From contig CAZKFB010000010.1 in the NCBI GenBank assembly GCA_964551965.1, forward strand, positions 1-33,986: a DNA stretch of 33,986 bases. The letters run 5' to 3'. This document shows positions 1 through 7,594 of the stretch, one piece after another. Within the stretch, counting starts at the first letter, position 1, and the number at the start of each line of letters is the position of its first letter. This DNA comes from CAG-582 sp964551965. Lineage in GTDB: Bacteria > Bacillota_I > Bacilli_A > RF39 > UBA660. Under the pieces are notes generated by a model. It had not been told where the DNA came from and ran no database searches. It saw nothing but the letters and a program-made list of their open reading frames with translations. Position numbers and translations under genes: made by a program.

Positions 1-1
1 T

Positions 2-24
2 AAGAACACAAAAGTGTTCTTTTC
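2..24 (+). terminator. Intrinsic terminator of a gene left of the window
   Basis: An 8-bp perfect stem (AAGAACAC / GTGTTCTT) with an AAAA loop runs into a short T tract. It most likely ends a plus-strand transcript whose gene lies outside the left edge. The TAA at positions 1-3 could be that gene's stop codon, but this cannot be confirmed here. Confidence 0.65.
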
Positions 25-79
25 TATTGCAAAAAATAGTCTAATATTATAAAATTAGTTTAGAATATGGGGTATAGAC

Positions 80-703
80 ATGGATAATAATGATAATAAA
101 AAGGTAGTTAATGTTTCCACGAAAAAGGAAGTTGTTGTTCAAAAACCTAAAGTAGAAGATTTTGATACTTCTAAATCTCTAGAAGAACATATGAAAGAAA
201 ACCAAGAAAATGTTAAAACTAAGATCGATTATAAAACAATTATTACTTATGTAATAATGAGTATTATTGTCATCGTTTGTATTTTATTGCTTGTTCATTT
301 TTGTGAAGCTAGTATGAATAGTTTAAATAAAAATAAAACTACTACTAATTTAAACTATCAGCTTGTTCCAACTTCAACAAAAGGGACCGATTCTATTGAA
401 TATGTTAGACCATCAACAGTTCCAACAGCAGCTACTCATACTATATTTGGCGGAAATAAGACAAATCCACCAAGTACAAAGCAACCTGATAGAACTAATA
501 ATGCTTCTAAACATACGACAGTAGCGACTAAAGCGCCAGAAAAACCAATAGAGAAGCCAATAGAATCAACACAACCTATGGAGTCAACAAAACCAACTGA
601 GAAACCAACAGAATCTACGACAACAAGTACAACAACAACGACAACAGTAGCAGTTGATGATAATGAAGGTAATGAAGACAACGAGGAAGTAGGAGATCGC
701 TAG
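80..703 (+). CDS. Single-pass membrane protein with Thr/Pro-rich outer tail, first gene of the cps-like block
   Basis: The 207-residue protein has a charged Lys-rich N-terminal part (1-50), one membrane helix at about 53-73, and an outer region that becomes Thr/Ser/Pro/Lys-rich. Residues about 154-190 carry short EKPxE and EST repeats and a run of threonines, and the C-terminus is acidic. There is no lipobox or cleavable signal, so it is probably anchored with the N-terminus inside. A GGGG motif sits about 8 bases before the ATG. Its TAG stop directly abuts the ATG of the PHP phosphatase gene, so the two are co-transcribed and probably translationally coupled. The family is not recognised. 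The low-complexity tail resembles a wall-spanning or glycosylated stalk, which is inference. Its place next to capsule-regulation genes suggests an envelope role. Confidence 0.75.
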   Translation: MDNNDNKKVVNVSTKKEVVVQKPKVEDFDTSKSLEEHMKENQENVKTKIDYKTIITYVIMSIIVIVCILLLVHFCEASMNSLNKNKTTTNLNYQLVPTSTKGTDSIEYVRPSTVPTAATHTIFGGNKTNPPSTKQPDRTNNASKHTTVATKAPEKPIEKPIESTQPMESTKPTEKPTESTTTSTTTTTTVAVDDNEGNEDNEEVGDR

Positions 704-1423
704 ATGAGAGATATACATTGTCATTTATTATATGGAGTTGATGATGGTTCTAAATCTATTGAACAAACTAAAGAACTATTGAGTCAAGCTCACGATAGTG
801 GAATAACGGATATAATGTTTACTCCTCACTACATAGCTAATAGTAGATTTGTTTCAAATAAAGAAAATAATTTAGAATTAATAGAACCAATAATAAGATT
901 TGCTAAGGAACAATATAATATTAATGTCTTCTTAGGTAATGAAGTATTCGTTACGGAAGATATGTATTCCTTATATAAATCAAGAGAAGTAAGTACTTTA
1001 AATGATAGTAGATATATGTTATTTGAAATACCATTATCTAATAAATTAAATGGTTTAAAATCTATTATATTTGATCTTACTAGTAATGGTATAGTGCCAA
1101 TACTTGCTCATCCTGAAAGATATGTATCTTATTATAAAGATTTTGATTTCTTTTATGACTTAAAGAATATGGGTGTCTTATTACAAATTAATTATGCATC
1201 ACTTCTTGGTGCTTATGGATCTAAAGCTAAGAAAATGGCTAAGAAACTACTTAAATTAAATTTAATTGATTTTGTTGGTAGTGATATACATACGCCTCGA
1301 GATGATAAATATACAAATGCTCAAAAAGCAATGAAGATAATAAAGAAACTAGTTAGTGAAGATGACTTTATTGCAATAACGGAAAATAATTTTGCAAGAG
1401 TTATCTATGATGAAGAAATATGA
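704..1423 (+). CDS. cpsB: CpsB/YwqE-type PHP-domain protein-tyrosine phosphatase
   Basis: At 239 residues it is close to the usual length of about 250. It shows the metal-binding motifs of the PHP family of manganese-dependent tyrosine phosphatases: DIHCH (H5, H7), GVDDG (13-14), PHY (H42), GNE (E80), AHPERY (H136) and GSDIH (D194, H196). These enzymes remove phosphate from the C-terminal tyrosines of the BY-kinase CpsD and so reset capsule or exopolysaccharide assembly. The start directly follows the TAG of the upstream membrane-protein gene. It ends in TGA. The kinase gene follows after 90 bases that hold a separate promoter, so phosphatase and kinase need not be made in fixed ratio. Confidence 0.93.
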   Translation: MRDIHCHLLYGVDDGSKSIEQTKELLSQAHDSGITDIMFTPHYIANSRFVSNKENNLELIEPIIRFAKEQYNINVFLGNEVFVTEDMYSLYKSREVSTLNDSRYMLFEIPLSNKLNGLKSIIFDLTSNGIVPILAHPERYVSYYKDFDFFYDLKNMGVLLQINYASLLGAYGSKAKKMAKKLLKLNLIDFVGSDIHTPRDDKYTNAQKAMKIIKKLVSEDDFIAITENNFARVIYDEEI

Positions 1424-1446
1424 TGTTAAGTAAACAAATTTTTTAG

Positions 1447-1474
1447 TTTACATTATTATATAACATGATATAAT
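1447..1474 (+). promoter_or_regulatory. Promoter for cpsD-cpsC
   Basis: TTTACA (1447-1452), a 16-base spacer and TATAAT (1469-1474), with TG one base before the -10 (extended -10). It lies between the phosphatase and kinase genes. An inverted repeat GTAAAC/GTTTAC just upstream overlaps the -35 region but has no T tract. Confidence 0.6.
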
Positions 1475-1513
1475 TATATTGATTTTAAAATAATAAAAAG
1501 GAGATGCAATTTT

Positions 1514-2194
1514 ATGATTGAAGAGTTAGAATTACTATCTAATCCTAAATCGCGTGTTGCTGAAGCAGTTAAAACGATTAGAACAAATCTAGAGTTTTCA
1601 TCTGCTGATCATGGTAACAAAAAGATAATGTTAACAAGTACAGTCCCTGCTGAAGGTAAGAGTTTTATTACTGCTTGCTTAGCACAAAGTTATGCGGCTT
1701 TAGGCAAGAAAGTTTTAATTATAGACTGTGATTTACGTAGAGGAAGACAATATGAAATATTTGGTATATCTAATAGTAAGGGTCTTTCTAATGTTTTAAT
1801 AAGTGATCTTGAAGGTGTTAAGATTGAGACTATTAAGACTAAGATAAAGGGAGTTTATTTACTTCCTGGCGGTACTTTCCCTCCAAACCCTAGTGAACTA
1901 TTAGAGAGTCAAAAGATGAAATTAGTAGTTGAAATGCTAGAAGATGATTATGATATTTTACTTTTTGATTGTCCTCCAGTTATTGGTTTATCTGATTCTT
2001 TAATTGTAACTAGATATGTTGATACGACAGTAGTTGTTGCTGCATATAAAATGACACCTAGAGAAATGCTAAAGAAAACTGTTAAATCTTTAGAGGCCGT
2101 AAATGCACGTATTGCCGGTGTAATATTTAATAAAGTTCCATCAAGTAATAATGGATATTATAATAAGTATTACAATAGTTATTATGAGGGGTGA
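1514..2194 (+). CDS. cpsD: CpsD/YwqD-type bacterial tyrosine kinase (BY-kinase)
   Basis: The 226-residue cytoplasmic P-loop kinase has a Walker A at 45-50 (PAEGKS), Walker A' at 67-76 (VLIIDCDLRR) and Walker B at 147-153 (DILLFDC). A C-terminal tyrosine cluster has six Tyr in three YY pairs between 215 and 224, which is the autophosphorylation tail of the family. Such kinases work only with a membrane adaptor, here the CpsC-like protein encoded five bases downstream. Phosphorylation cycles of the tail control polysaccharide chain length and export and, in streptococci, link capsule to division. An AAGGAGAT ribosome site precedes the ATG. It ends in TGA. Confidence 0.94.
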   Translation: MIEELELLSNPKSRVAEAVKTIRTNLEFSSADHGNKKIMLTSTVPAEGKSFITACLAQSYAALGKKVLIIDCDLRRGRQYEIFGISNSKGLSNVLISDLEGVKIETIKTKIKGVYLLPGGTFPPNPSELLESQKMKLVVEMLEDDYDILLFDCPPVIGLSDSLIVTRYVDTTVVVAAYKMTPREMLKKTVKSLEAVNARIAGVIFNKVPSSNNGYYNKYYNSYYEG

Positions 2195-2199
2195 TCTAG

Positions 2200-3234
2200 A
2201 TGGAAGAAATCGATATTAATCAATTATTAAATTTCTTCAAATCGAAGATAATTTATATTATATTTGCAATGGCAATAGCTTTTTGCTTAGCTTGTATCTA
2301 TGTAAATAGATTTAGAGTACCTGAATATACAAATTATACGACAGTTTTACTTAATCAATCGAGTGATGTAGAACAAATTAATGCATCTTCTGTTGAATTA
2401 AATAGAAAGTTAATTTCTACATATAATGAAATTATCAAAAGTAAGAAAGTTTTAAATCAAGTAATTGATAAACTATCTCTTGATTATAATTATTCTGGTC
2501 TTGCTAGTAAGATAAGCGTTGGAGAAGTAGGAGATACATCTATTATTAAGATAAGTGTTACTGATTCTGATTCATCACTTGCTGCGGAAATTGCTAATAC
2601 AATAGCTGAAGTATTCTCACAAGAGATTGTAACGCTTTTAAAAATTGAAAACATTAGTATTATCGATAAAGCTGAAGTTAGTACAGTAGCATCTAGTACT
2701 TCAACTATTAAGATTATTACTATTGCTACTATTGCTGGTGCTTTTATAAGTGTTGCTATAATATTTATCTTATTCTATTTTGATACTACACTTAAGAATG
2801 AAGAAGATATTGAAAGACTTACAGGACTTCCAGTTATTGGTATGGTTCCTACTAGTAGAGAAAAGATTAAATATAGTCAACATCGTAAATATTATGATGA
2901 TCTAGCTAAACATCATAAGAATCAAAATGTTGTTCCAATTGAAAGAAAGATTAGAGAAATCGAAGCTATTAATCCAATTGAAACAACTGATAGTGCACCT
3001 TCTAAAGTGACTCCTAAACATGAAAAGAAAGAAACGATAGAGAAGAGTTCTACTAAAGACTTAGAGGAAGATACAAATAAGAAAGTAGAATCAGCTATTA
3101 AAGATGATTTAACAAAGATTAAAATTGAAGCTTTAGAGAATGAGAATACTGGTCGTAAGACTAGTGAATCTCGAGCTTCTAGTAGTAGTAAAAAGTCTGA
3201 TTATAAGAGTGCAAAGACAAGTTCTAAGAAGTAA
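2200..3234 (+). CDS. cpsC: CpsC/Wzz-type membrane adaptor of the BY-kinase with a long cytoplasmic tail
   Basis: The first 220 residues are a normal CpsC/YwqC chain-length regulator: short cytoplasmic N-terminus, TM1 at 17-35, an outer Wzz domain, TM2 at 171-194, and the EEDIERLTGLPVIGMVP segment that contacts and activates the kinase. Family members usually end near there (about 230 residues). This one continues for another 120 residues as a highly charged, Lys/Glu-rich, probably disordered cytoplasmic tail ending in Ser/Lys repeats. The Pro-rich motif often seen just before TM2 is not evident. The gene is five bases after cpsD, and its stop codon lies inside the downstream terminator stem. 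Confidence 0.88.
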   Translation: MEEIDINQLLNFFKSKIIYIIFAMAIAFCLACIYVNRFRVPEYTNYTTVLLNQSSDVEQINASSVELNRKLISTYNEIIKSKKVLNQVIDKLSLDYNYSGLASKISVGEVGDTSIIKISVTDSDSSLAAEIANTIAEVFSQEIVTLLKIENISIIDKAEVSTVASSTSTIKIITIATIAGAFISVAIIFILFYFDTTLKNEEDIERLTGLPVIGMVPTSREKIKYSQHRKYYDDLAKHHKNQNVVPIERKIREIEAINPIETTDSAPSKVTPKHEKKETIEKSSTKDLEEDTNKKVESAIKDDLTKIKIEALENENTGRKTSESRASSSSKKSDYKSAKTSSKK

Positions 3235-3260
3235 TAATGCAAAAATTACTTCTTTTTTTA
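3226..3260 (+). terminator. Terminator of the cps-like unit
   Basis: A 9-bp stem AGAAGTAAT (3227-3235) / ATTACTTCT (3245-3253) followed by T residues. The cpsC stop codon TAA (3232-3234) lies in the 5' arm. Confidence 0.85.
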
Positions 3261-3312
3261 GTTAAATTTCTATAAAAAATGCTGTTTTCCTTGGTTTTTT
3301 TGAATATTTTTG

Positions 3313-3341
3313 TTGCAATTTCCTTAATGTTTTGGTACATT
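3313..3341 (+). promoter_or_regulatory. Promoter for the HU gene
   Basis: TTGCAA (3313-3318), a 17-base spacer and TACATT (3336-3341). The implied leader of about 48 bases is longer than for most genes in this window. A strong GGGAGG ribosome site lies at 3382-3387. Confidence 0.4.
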
Positions 3342-3395
3342 TTATATGTAGGGTAAACGCCTACTAGAAAAAATAAATTATGGGAGGTAATTGTT

Positions 3396-3668
3396 ATGTC
3401 AAAAAATGAATTAGTAGAATTTGTTGCTGCTGAAGCTGGTTTAACTAAAACTGATGCTGCTAAAGCAGTAGATGCTATGATGAAAGGAATCACATCTGGT
3501 CTTAAGAAAGATAAGAAAGTTGCATTAGTTGGATTTGGTACATTCTCAGCTAAGGTTAGACCTGGAAGAAGTGGAATTAATCCATTAACTAAAGCACCTA
3601 TGACTATTCCTGCTAAGACTGTTGTTTCATTCAAAGCTGGAAGCAAACTTAAAGACGCTGTTAACTAA
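3396..3668 (+). CDS. hup: HU-type histone-like DNA-binding protein
   Basis: The 90-residue protein has the standard HU length and layout: N-terminal helices (SKNELVEFVAAEAGLTKTDA), the GFGTF turn near 47-51, a beta-arm with the RPGRSGINPLTK segment carrying the intercalating proline region, and the final KAGSKLKDAVN helix. HU dimers bend and compact DNA without sequence preference. It is transcribed alone between terminators at 3226-3260 and 3679-3707, with a strong GGGAGG site, which fits an abundant protein. An antisense frame across the gene (3224-3646) is a shadow. Confidence 0.96.
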   Translation: MSKNELVEFVAAEAGLTKTDAAKAVDAMMKGITSGLKKDKKVALVGFGTFSAKVRPGRSGINPLTKAPMTIPAKTVVSFKAGSKLKDAVN

Positions 3669-3678
3669 TAACAAACTA

Positions 3679-3707
3679 AAGAACTCAAGTGTTGAGTTCT
3701 TTTTTTA
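3679..3707 (+). terminator. Terminator of the HU gene
   Basis: A 9-bp perfect stem AGAACTCAA (3680-3688) / TTGAGTTCT (3692-3700), a 3-base loop and seven T. The 3' arm also contains the TTGAGT -35 box of the next gene. Confidence 0.9.
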
Positions 3708-3720
3708 ATTATTGTATAAT
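3692..3720 (+). promoter_or_regulatory. Promoter for the carboxypeptidase gene, overlapping the HU terminator
   Basis: TTGAGT (3692-3697), a 17-base spacer and TATAAT (3715-3720). The predicted start of transcription (about 3727) falls on the AGGT ribosome site, so the leader is only about 12 bases. Confidence 0.65.
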
Positions 3721-3738
3721 TTGATTAGGTAGATGCTT

Positions 3739-4740
3739 ATGAAAAAGAAGAAAGTTTATAGATTAAAAAAGGGAGTAAAAATATTTTTTCTTGTTTTAAT
3801 TTTATTGATTGGTTTATCTATATTTGGAGTAAAAAAGTTTAAAGATTATATGTATAAGCAAACTTATGAATATAAGTTAAGTGAACTAGGATATTCAAAT
3901 GAAAATATTAAATTATTTTCTAATAAACTTAAGGATACTGAATTAGATAATCTTATAACTAGAGAATACAATGAATTTATTCCGGAATTTATTAATTGTA
4001 AATATTTTATGTATAAGAACTTAGATGGTTATCTATCACAGGTTATTACGCAGGAAGATGATTTCTTTAAGTATCATGGTACGGAAGGATATGATTATGA
4101 TAATATTGTTGCTTTAACTAATGTTAATGCTACAAATAAGTACTATGAAAATACGAAGGCTACTGATATGGATAAAGAATATGCAATGCTTGTAAATAAA
4201 TTTTATTATCTATCTAATACTTATACTCCTGAAGACTTAGTAGCTATTGGATGGGATTATCGCTTAGGTGGCCAAAATGAACACAAGTATGCAAGAAAAG
4301 AAGTTGTTAATGCCTTCATTGAAATGTGGACTGATGCTCGACAAGAAGGAATATACTTACTAGTTGATTCGGCTTTCCGTGAATATGATAAACAAGAGAG
4401 TGTATACCGTGAATATGAAAATAAACATGGCACGAAGTTTGCCGATTCAATTGCAGCAAGACCGGGATACTCTGAACATCAAACTGGTTTATCTTTAGAT
4501 ATTTATTCTAAAGAATGTACTAGTGCATCAACATTTAAAGATTCTAAAACTTATGCTTGGTTAATAGCTAATGCTCATAAATATGGATTTATCTTAAGAT
4601 ATCCTAAAGGTAAAGAAAAAATTACTGGCTATAACTATGAATCATGGCATTATCGTTATCTAGGAGTAGAGTTAGCAACAAAAGTATATAATGAGGGAAT
4701 AACTTATGATGAATACTATGCTTTCTACTTAGATAACTAA
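3739..4740 (+). CDS. VanY-family D-alanyl-D-alanine carboxypeptidase (peptidase M15B), membrane-anchored
   Basis: The protein is 333 residues from the second ATG. I prefer that start because AGGT at 3727-3730 is well spaced from 3739 but too close to the ATG at 3733. One signal-anchor helix lies near residues 15-31, with the rest outside the cell. The M15 zinc peptidase motifs are SEHQTGLSLD (His about 247, Asp about 254) and ESWHYRY (Glu about 301, His about 304), with SAFREY matching the SGYRS substrate segment. The reaction trims the terminal D-Ala from peptidoglycan stem peptides. The 200-residue N-terminal part before the domain is unrecognised. No vancomycin-resistance partners (vanH, vanA, vanX) are nearby, so this is a housekeeping wall enzyme. 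Confidence 0.9.
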   Translation: MKKKKVYRLKKGVKIFFLVLILLIGLSIFGVKKFKDYMYKQTYEYKLSELGYSNENIKLFSNKLKDTELDNLITREYNEFIPEFINCKYFMYKNLDGYLSQVITQEDDFFKYHGTEGYDYDNIVALTNVNATNKYYENTKATDMDKEYAMLVNKFYYLSNTYTPEDLVAIGWDYRLGGQNEHKYARKEVVNAFIEMWTDARQEGIYLLVDSAFREYDKQESVYREYENKHGTKFADSIAARPGYSEHQTGLSLDIYSKECTSASTFKDSKTYAWLIANAHKYGFILRYPKGKEKITGYNYESWHYRYLGVELATKVYNEGITYDEYYAFYLDN

Positions 4741-4741
4741 T

Positions 4742-4770
4742 TTGACTTAATATGAGTTTTTTAGTATAAT
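4742..4770 (+). promoter_or_regulatory. Near-consensus promoter
   Basis: TTGACT (4742-4747), a 17-base spacer and TATAAT (4765-4770), starting two bases after the stop of the carboxypeptidase gene. An inverted repeat CCCC-N7-GGGG (4774-4788) covers the predicted start site and the ribosome site. Confidence 0.8.
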
Positions 4771-4796
4771 AATCCCCAAGTAATGGGGGTTTTTGT

Positions 4797-5684
4797 ATGA
4801 AATTACTTGATAAATTAATTAAAGTGTTAGGAGTAACAATTGCTGGATTAGTAGTAACTATAGTAGTTATTGCAGGTAAAAAAGGCTATATTAAAATGCC
4901 AAATATTAGTAATCCAGAAAATTCAAAAGAAATGGAAGAAGAGATTGATTCAGAATTACATCCTGAATTAATTGAAAGTTATCAAGAATATGTTGAAAAT
5001 ATTGCAAGTGAAATTAGACAGGTTGGTAGAGATGGTAGTATAACTGATGTCTTTGCCGCTTATGAATATTTAGAAGAAAATGGACTTATCTCTTTAGGGG
5101 ATGACTTTAAACATGAACATGTTGATTTTGAAATTGCCGATAATTATGGAATTAATGTTGCTACAGGATCAGCATTATCAAGAAACCAAGCTAGTAACTT
5201 TATGAATGTGGCTGCTGCTTTAGGTTATGAAGTACATTTAGTAAATGGGTATTTATACTATGATGAAGAAAAGACTGATGAACTTAATCATTGCCTATGT
5301 TATGCTAAAATTGATGGACATACTATTTTAATTGATCCAGCTAATAGAACAATCTTCTTAAAAGATGGTGGAGTATATAGATCAATTGATAAAGATTATT
5401 TAGTATTTAAACCTGACGTTATGTATGATAAAAGTGAAGGTTATTATCCAGACAATAAAGGATTCTATAAGAGTACAGAAAATGTCTATGATGATTGTTT
5501 CTGGATAGCTGATGAGTTCTTTGTAAAAAGAGAAGCTATGAAAGATAATGCTGAATTCTTCGGTGATTATGAATTAGCTAATTTACTTGAATATGAACAA
5601 TTTATAAGTGATTATATAGATGAATGTAGTAAAAATACAGAAACGCAAGAAGAAGGAAAGAGATTATCAAGAGAAGGTGAATAA
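4797..5684 (+). CDS. Membrane-anchored transglutaminase-fold protein lacking the catalytic Cys
   Basis: The 295-residue protein has one N-terminal membrane helix (about 10-27) and an outer domain. Residues about 125-185 resemble the bacterial transglutaminase/papain-like core: ALSRNQASNFMNVAAALGYE matches the GVCRNxA segment, and NHCLCYAKIDGHTILIDPAN matches the His and Asp segments. The residue just before RN, normally the nucleophile Cys, is Ser here, while His and Asp remain. It may be an inactive, binding-type member, or a relative using another residue. The ribosome site is GGGGG at 4785-4789. Its stop codon sits in the terminator loop. Family assignment is by motif only. Confidence 0.6.
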   Translation: MKLLDKLIKVLGVTIAGLVVTIVVIAGKKGYIKMPNISNPENSKEMEEEIDSELHPELIESYQEYVENIASEIRQVGRDGSITDVFAAYEYLEENGLISLGDDFKHEHVDFEIADNYGINVATGSALSRNQASNFMNVAAALGYEVHLVNGYLYYDEEKTDELNHCLCYAKIDGHTILIDPANRTIFLKDGGVYRSIDKDYLVFKPDVMYDKSEGYYPDNKGFYKSTENVYDDCFWIADEFFVKREAMKDNAEFFGDYELANLLEYEQFISDYIDECSKNTETQEEGKRLSREGE

Positions 5685-5700
5685 AATCACCTTCTTTTAT
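5672..5700 (+). terminator. Terminator with the stop codon in its loop
   Basis: A 9-bp perfect stem AGAAGGTGA (5672-5680) / TCACCTTCT (5687-5695) with a T-rich tail. The TAA stop of the preceding gene (5682-5684) is in the 6-base loop. Confidence 0.9.
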
Positions 5701-5731
5701 TATTTCTTTACATATAAATTATCTAATTTAG

Positions 5732-5760
5732 TTAAATAAACCTAACTTTTATTATATAAT
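5732..5760 (+). promoter_or_regulatory. Promoter for the murG operon
   Basis: TATAAT (5755-5760) with a weak TTAAAT (5732-5737) 17 bases upstream. The predicted start falls at the AGAGGTG ribosome site, so the leader is about 12 bases. Confidence 0.5.
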
Positions 5761-5778
5761 TGTATTAGAGGTGAAATT

Positions 5779-6858
5779 ATGCGTGTTATTATAACTGCGG
5801 GAGGAACTGGAGGACACATATATCCAGCCTTAGCAATACTTGATGAAATAAAAAAGATGGAGCCTGAAAGTGAATTTTTATATATTGGTACTCATAATCG
5901 TATGGAATGTGAAATTGTTCCTAAAAGAGGAATAAAATATATTCCTATTGAGATATATGGACTTTCAACAAGTTTGAAGTATATGGGTAGAAATATTAAG
6001 AATGTATTTCTAATTGAGAAAGCATATAAAAAATGTATTAAATTAATAAAAGAATTTAAACCGGACGTTGTAATAGGTGTTGGTGGATATGTTACTTATC
6101 CGGTCATTAAAGCCGCTCATAAGTGTGGAATAAAGACATTTATTCATGAGCAAAATAGCATTCCGGGAAAAGCAAATAAAGGGCTTTTAAAATATACGGA
6201 TGTCGTTGGGGTTAGTTTTGAAGATTCGATTAAATTTATAAATCATAAGAATGTTGTAATGACAGGTAATCCAGTAAGTGAATCGGCTCGCAATATAGAA
6301 GTTATTCCTAAGACTAAATATGGTTTAACTAAGGGTAAGAAAGCAGTACTTATATTTAATGGTTCTCTTGGTAGTGGAGCTATCAATGAAAAGATGATTG
6401 AATATTTGCGTGATGCTGATAAGTATAACTATGAAATACTTTATATTACTGGTAAAAGTTTCTACGAGAAGTTTAAGGAAAATAAATTTCCTAAAAATGT
6501 ATTTATTGAACCTTATGTCGATAATTTAAGTGGTTTAATGAAAGATTTTGATTTAATAGTATGTCGTTCGGGGGCATCAAGTGTAGCTGAGATTACTAGT
6601 ATAAGAATTCCGGCTATCTTTATTCCAAGCCCTTATGTAGCTAATAATCATCAATTCTACAATGCCGAATCGGTAGTTAAAGAGCATGCTGGATTCATGA
6701 TTGAAGAGAGTGATTTAACTAAAGAGCTATTAAGAGAAACAATCGATAAAGTATTAAATGATAAAGAATTAATTGATAGTGTTAAAAAGAATCTAGGTAA
6801 ATTAGAAATATCTAATTCAGCAACAATTATATATGAAGAAATAAAGAAAATGTTATAG
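5779..6858 (+). CDS. murG: MurG, UDP-GlcNAc:lipid I N-acetylglucosaminyltransferase
   Basis: At 359 residues it has the normal length. The N-terminal glycine-rich loop GGTGGHIYPALAI (about 7-19) binds lipid I at the membrane face, GVGGYVTYPV and the HEQNSIPGKAN segment are typical of MurG, and the C-terminal GASSVAEI segment is in the UDP-GlcNAc site. It makes lipid II, the last cytoplasmic step of peptidoglycan precursor synthesis. It heads an apparent operon with divIB 16 bases downstream, an order shared with division and cell wall clusters of Firmicutes, but the other mur and fts genes are not here. Confidence 0.97.
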   Translation: MRVIITAGGTGGHIYPALAILDEIKKMEPESEFLYIGTHNRMECEIVPKRGIKYIPIEIYGLSTSLKYMGRNIKNVFLIEKAYKKCIKLIKEFKPDVVIGVGGYVTYPVIKAAHKCGIKTFIHEQNSIPGKANKGLLKYTDVVGVSFEDSIKFINHKNVVMTGNPVSESARNIEVIPKTKYGLTKGKKAVLIFNGSLGSGAINEKMIEYLRDADKYNYEILYITGKSFYEKFKENKFPKNVFIEPYVDNLSGLMKDFDLIVCRSGASSVAEITSIRIPAIFIPSPYVANNHQFYNAESVVKEHAGFMIEESDLTKELLRETIDKVLNDKELIDSVKKNLGKLEISNSATIIYEEIKKML

Positions 6859-6874
6859 AAAAGGAAGGATTAAA

Positions 6875-7582
6875 ATGAAGAAGAAAGTAAAGAAACTAAA
6901 TATTGCACGTATTCTTGTTTTAATCCTGATTATTTATATCATTGTATGTGCATGTATATATATTTATAAGCAACCGGTAAGACATTATGAAATAAAAGGT
7001 AATCATGTATTATCAGATATGGAAATAATAGAATATTTACATTTAGAAAATTATCCTTCTTATATTTCTATTAATACAGGTAAATTAAGTAGAAAATTAG
7101 AACAAAATAAATTGGTTAAGAAAGCTAAGATTAAATATGGATTAAATTTTAAAATAATAATTGAAGTAACTGAGAATACTCCTGTTATGTATGTAAAACT
7201 TGAAAATAAGATATGTTTAGCTTCCGGAGAAAAGATCGATGCAACGGATAATATTATTGGTATTCCAACACTCCTTAATAGTACACCAACTAATATTCTT
7301 GAAGATTTAGCATCTAATTTAGCAGAATTAGATGAAGGTATTTTATCTTCGATAAGTGAAATAGAATATAAACCTAGTTATAATAAAGATAATAAAGTAA
7401 TAGATGAAAATAGATTCTTACTTTCGATGAATGATAATAATTTAGTATATATTACTAGTCATAAAGCAGAAAAATTAAATGACTATTTAGATATAATTGC
7501 TACTAGGAAAATAACGACAAATGGTATATTATATTTAGATGGTGATGGACCAGGAAATTTATTTAAAGAGTTTGGTTCATAA
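6875..7582 (+). CDS. divIB: DivIB/FtsQ cell-division protein
   Basis: The 235-residue bitopic protein has a basic cytoplasmic N-terminus (KKKVKKLN), a membrane helix at about 13-32, then a POTRA domain beginning VRHYEIKGNHVLSDMEIIEY and continuing through the NKLVKKAKIKYGLNFKIIIEV segment, and a FtsQ/DivIB beta domain. In Firmicutes it forms a complex with DivIC and FtsL that regulates septal peptidoglycan synthesis. It follows murG at 16 bases with an AAGGAAGGA ribosome site, so substrate supply and septum assembly are made together. Confidence 0.92.
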   Translation: MKKKVKKLNIARILVLILIIYIIVCACIYIYKQPVRHYEIKGNHVLSDMEIIEYLHLENYPSYISINTGKLSRKLEQNKLVKKAKIKYGLNFKIIIEVTENTPVMYVKLENKICLASGEKIDATDNIIGIPTLLNSTPTNILEDLASNLAELDEGILSSISEIEYKPSYNKDNKVIDENRFLLSMNDNNLVYITSHKAEKLNDYLDIIATRKITTNGILYLDGDGPGNLFKEFGS

Positions 7583-7594
7583 TTTGGGGGATTT

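Noticed and set aside
436..681. Val/Ser-rich minus-strand frame
   Set aside because: Shadow of the Thr/Pro-rich low-complexity tail on the plus strand; no ribosome site or family resemblance.
3224..3646. Minus-strand frame of 140 codons across HU
   Set aside because: Antisense to a certain HU gene and across its promoter and the cps terminator.
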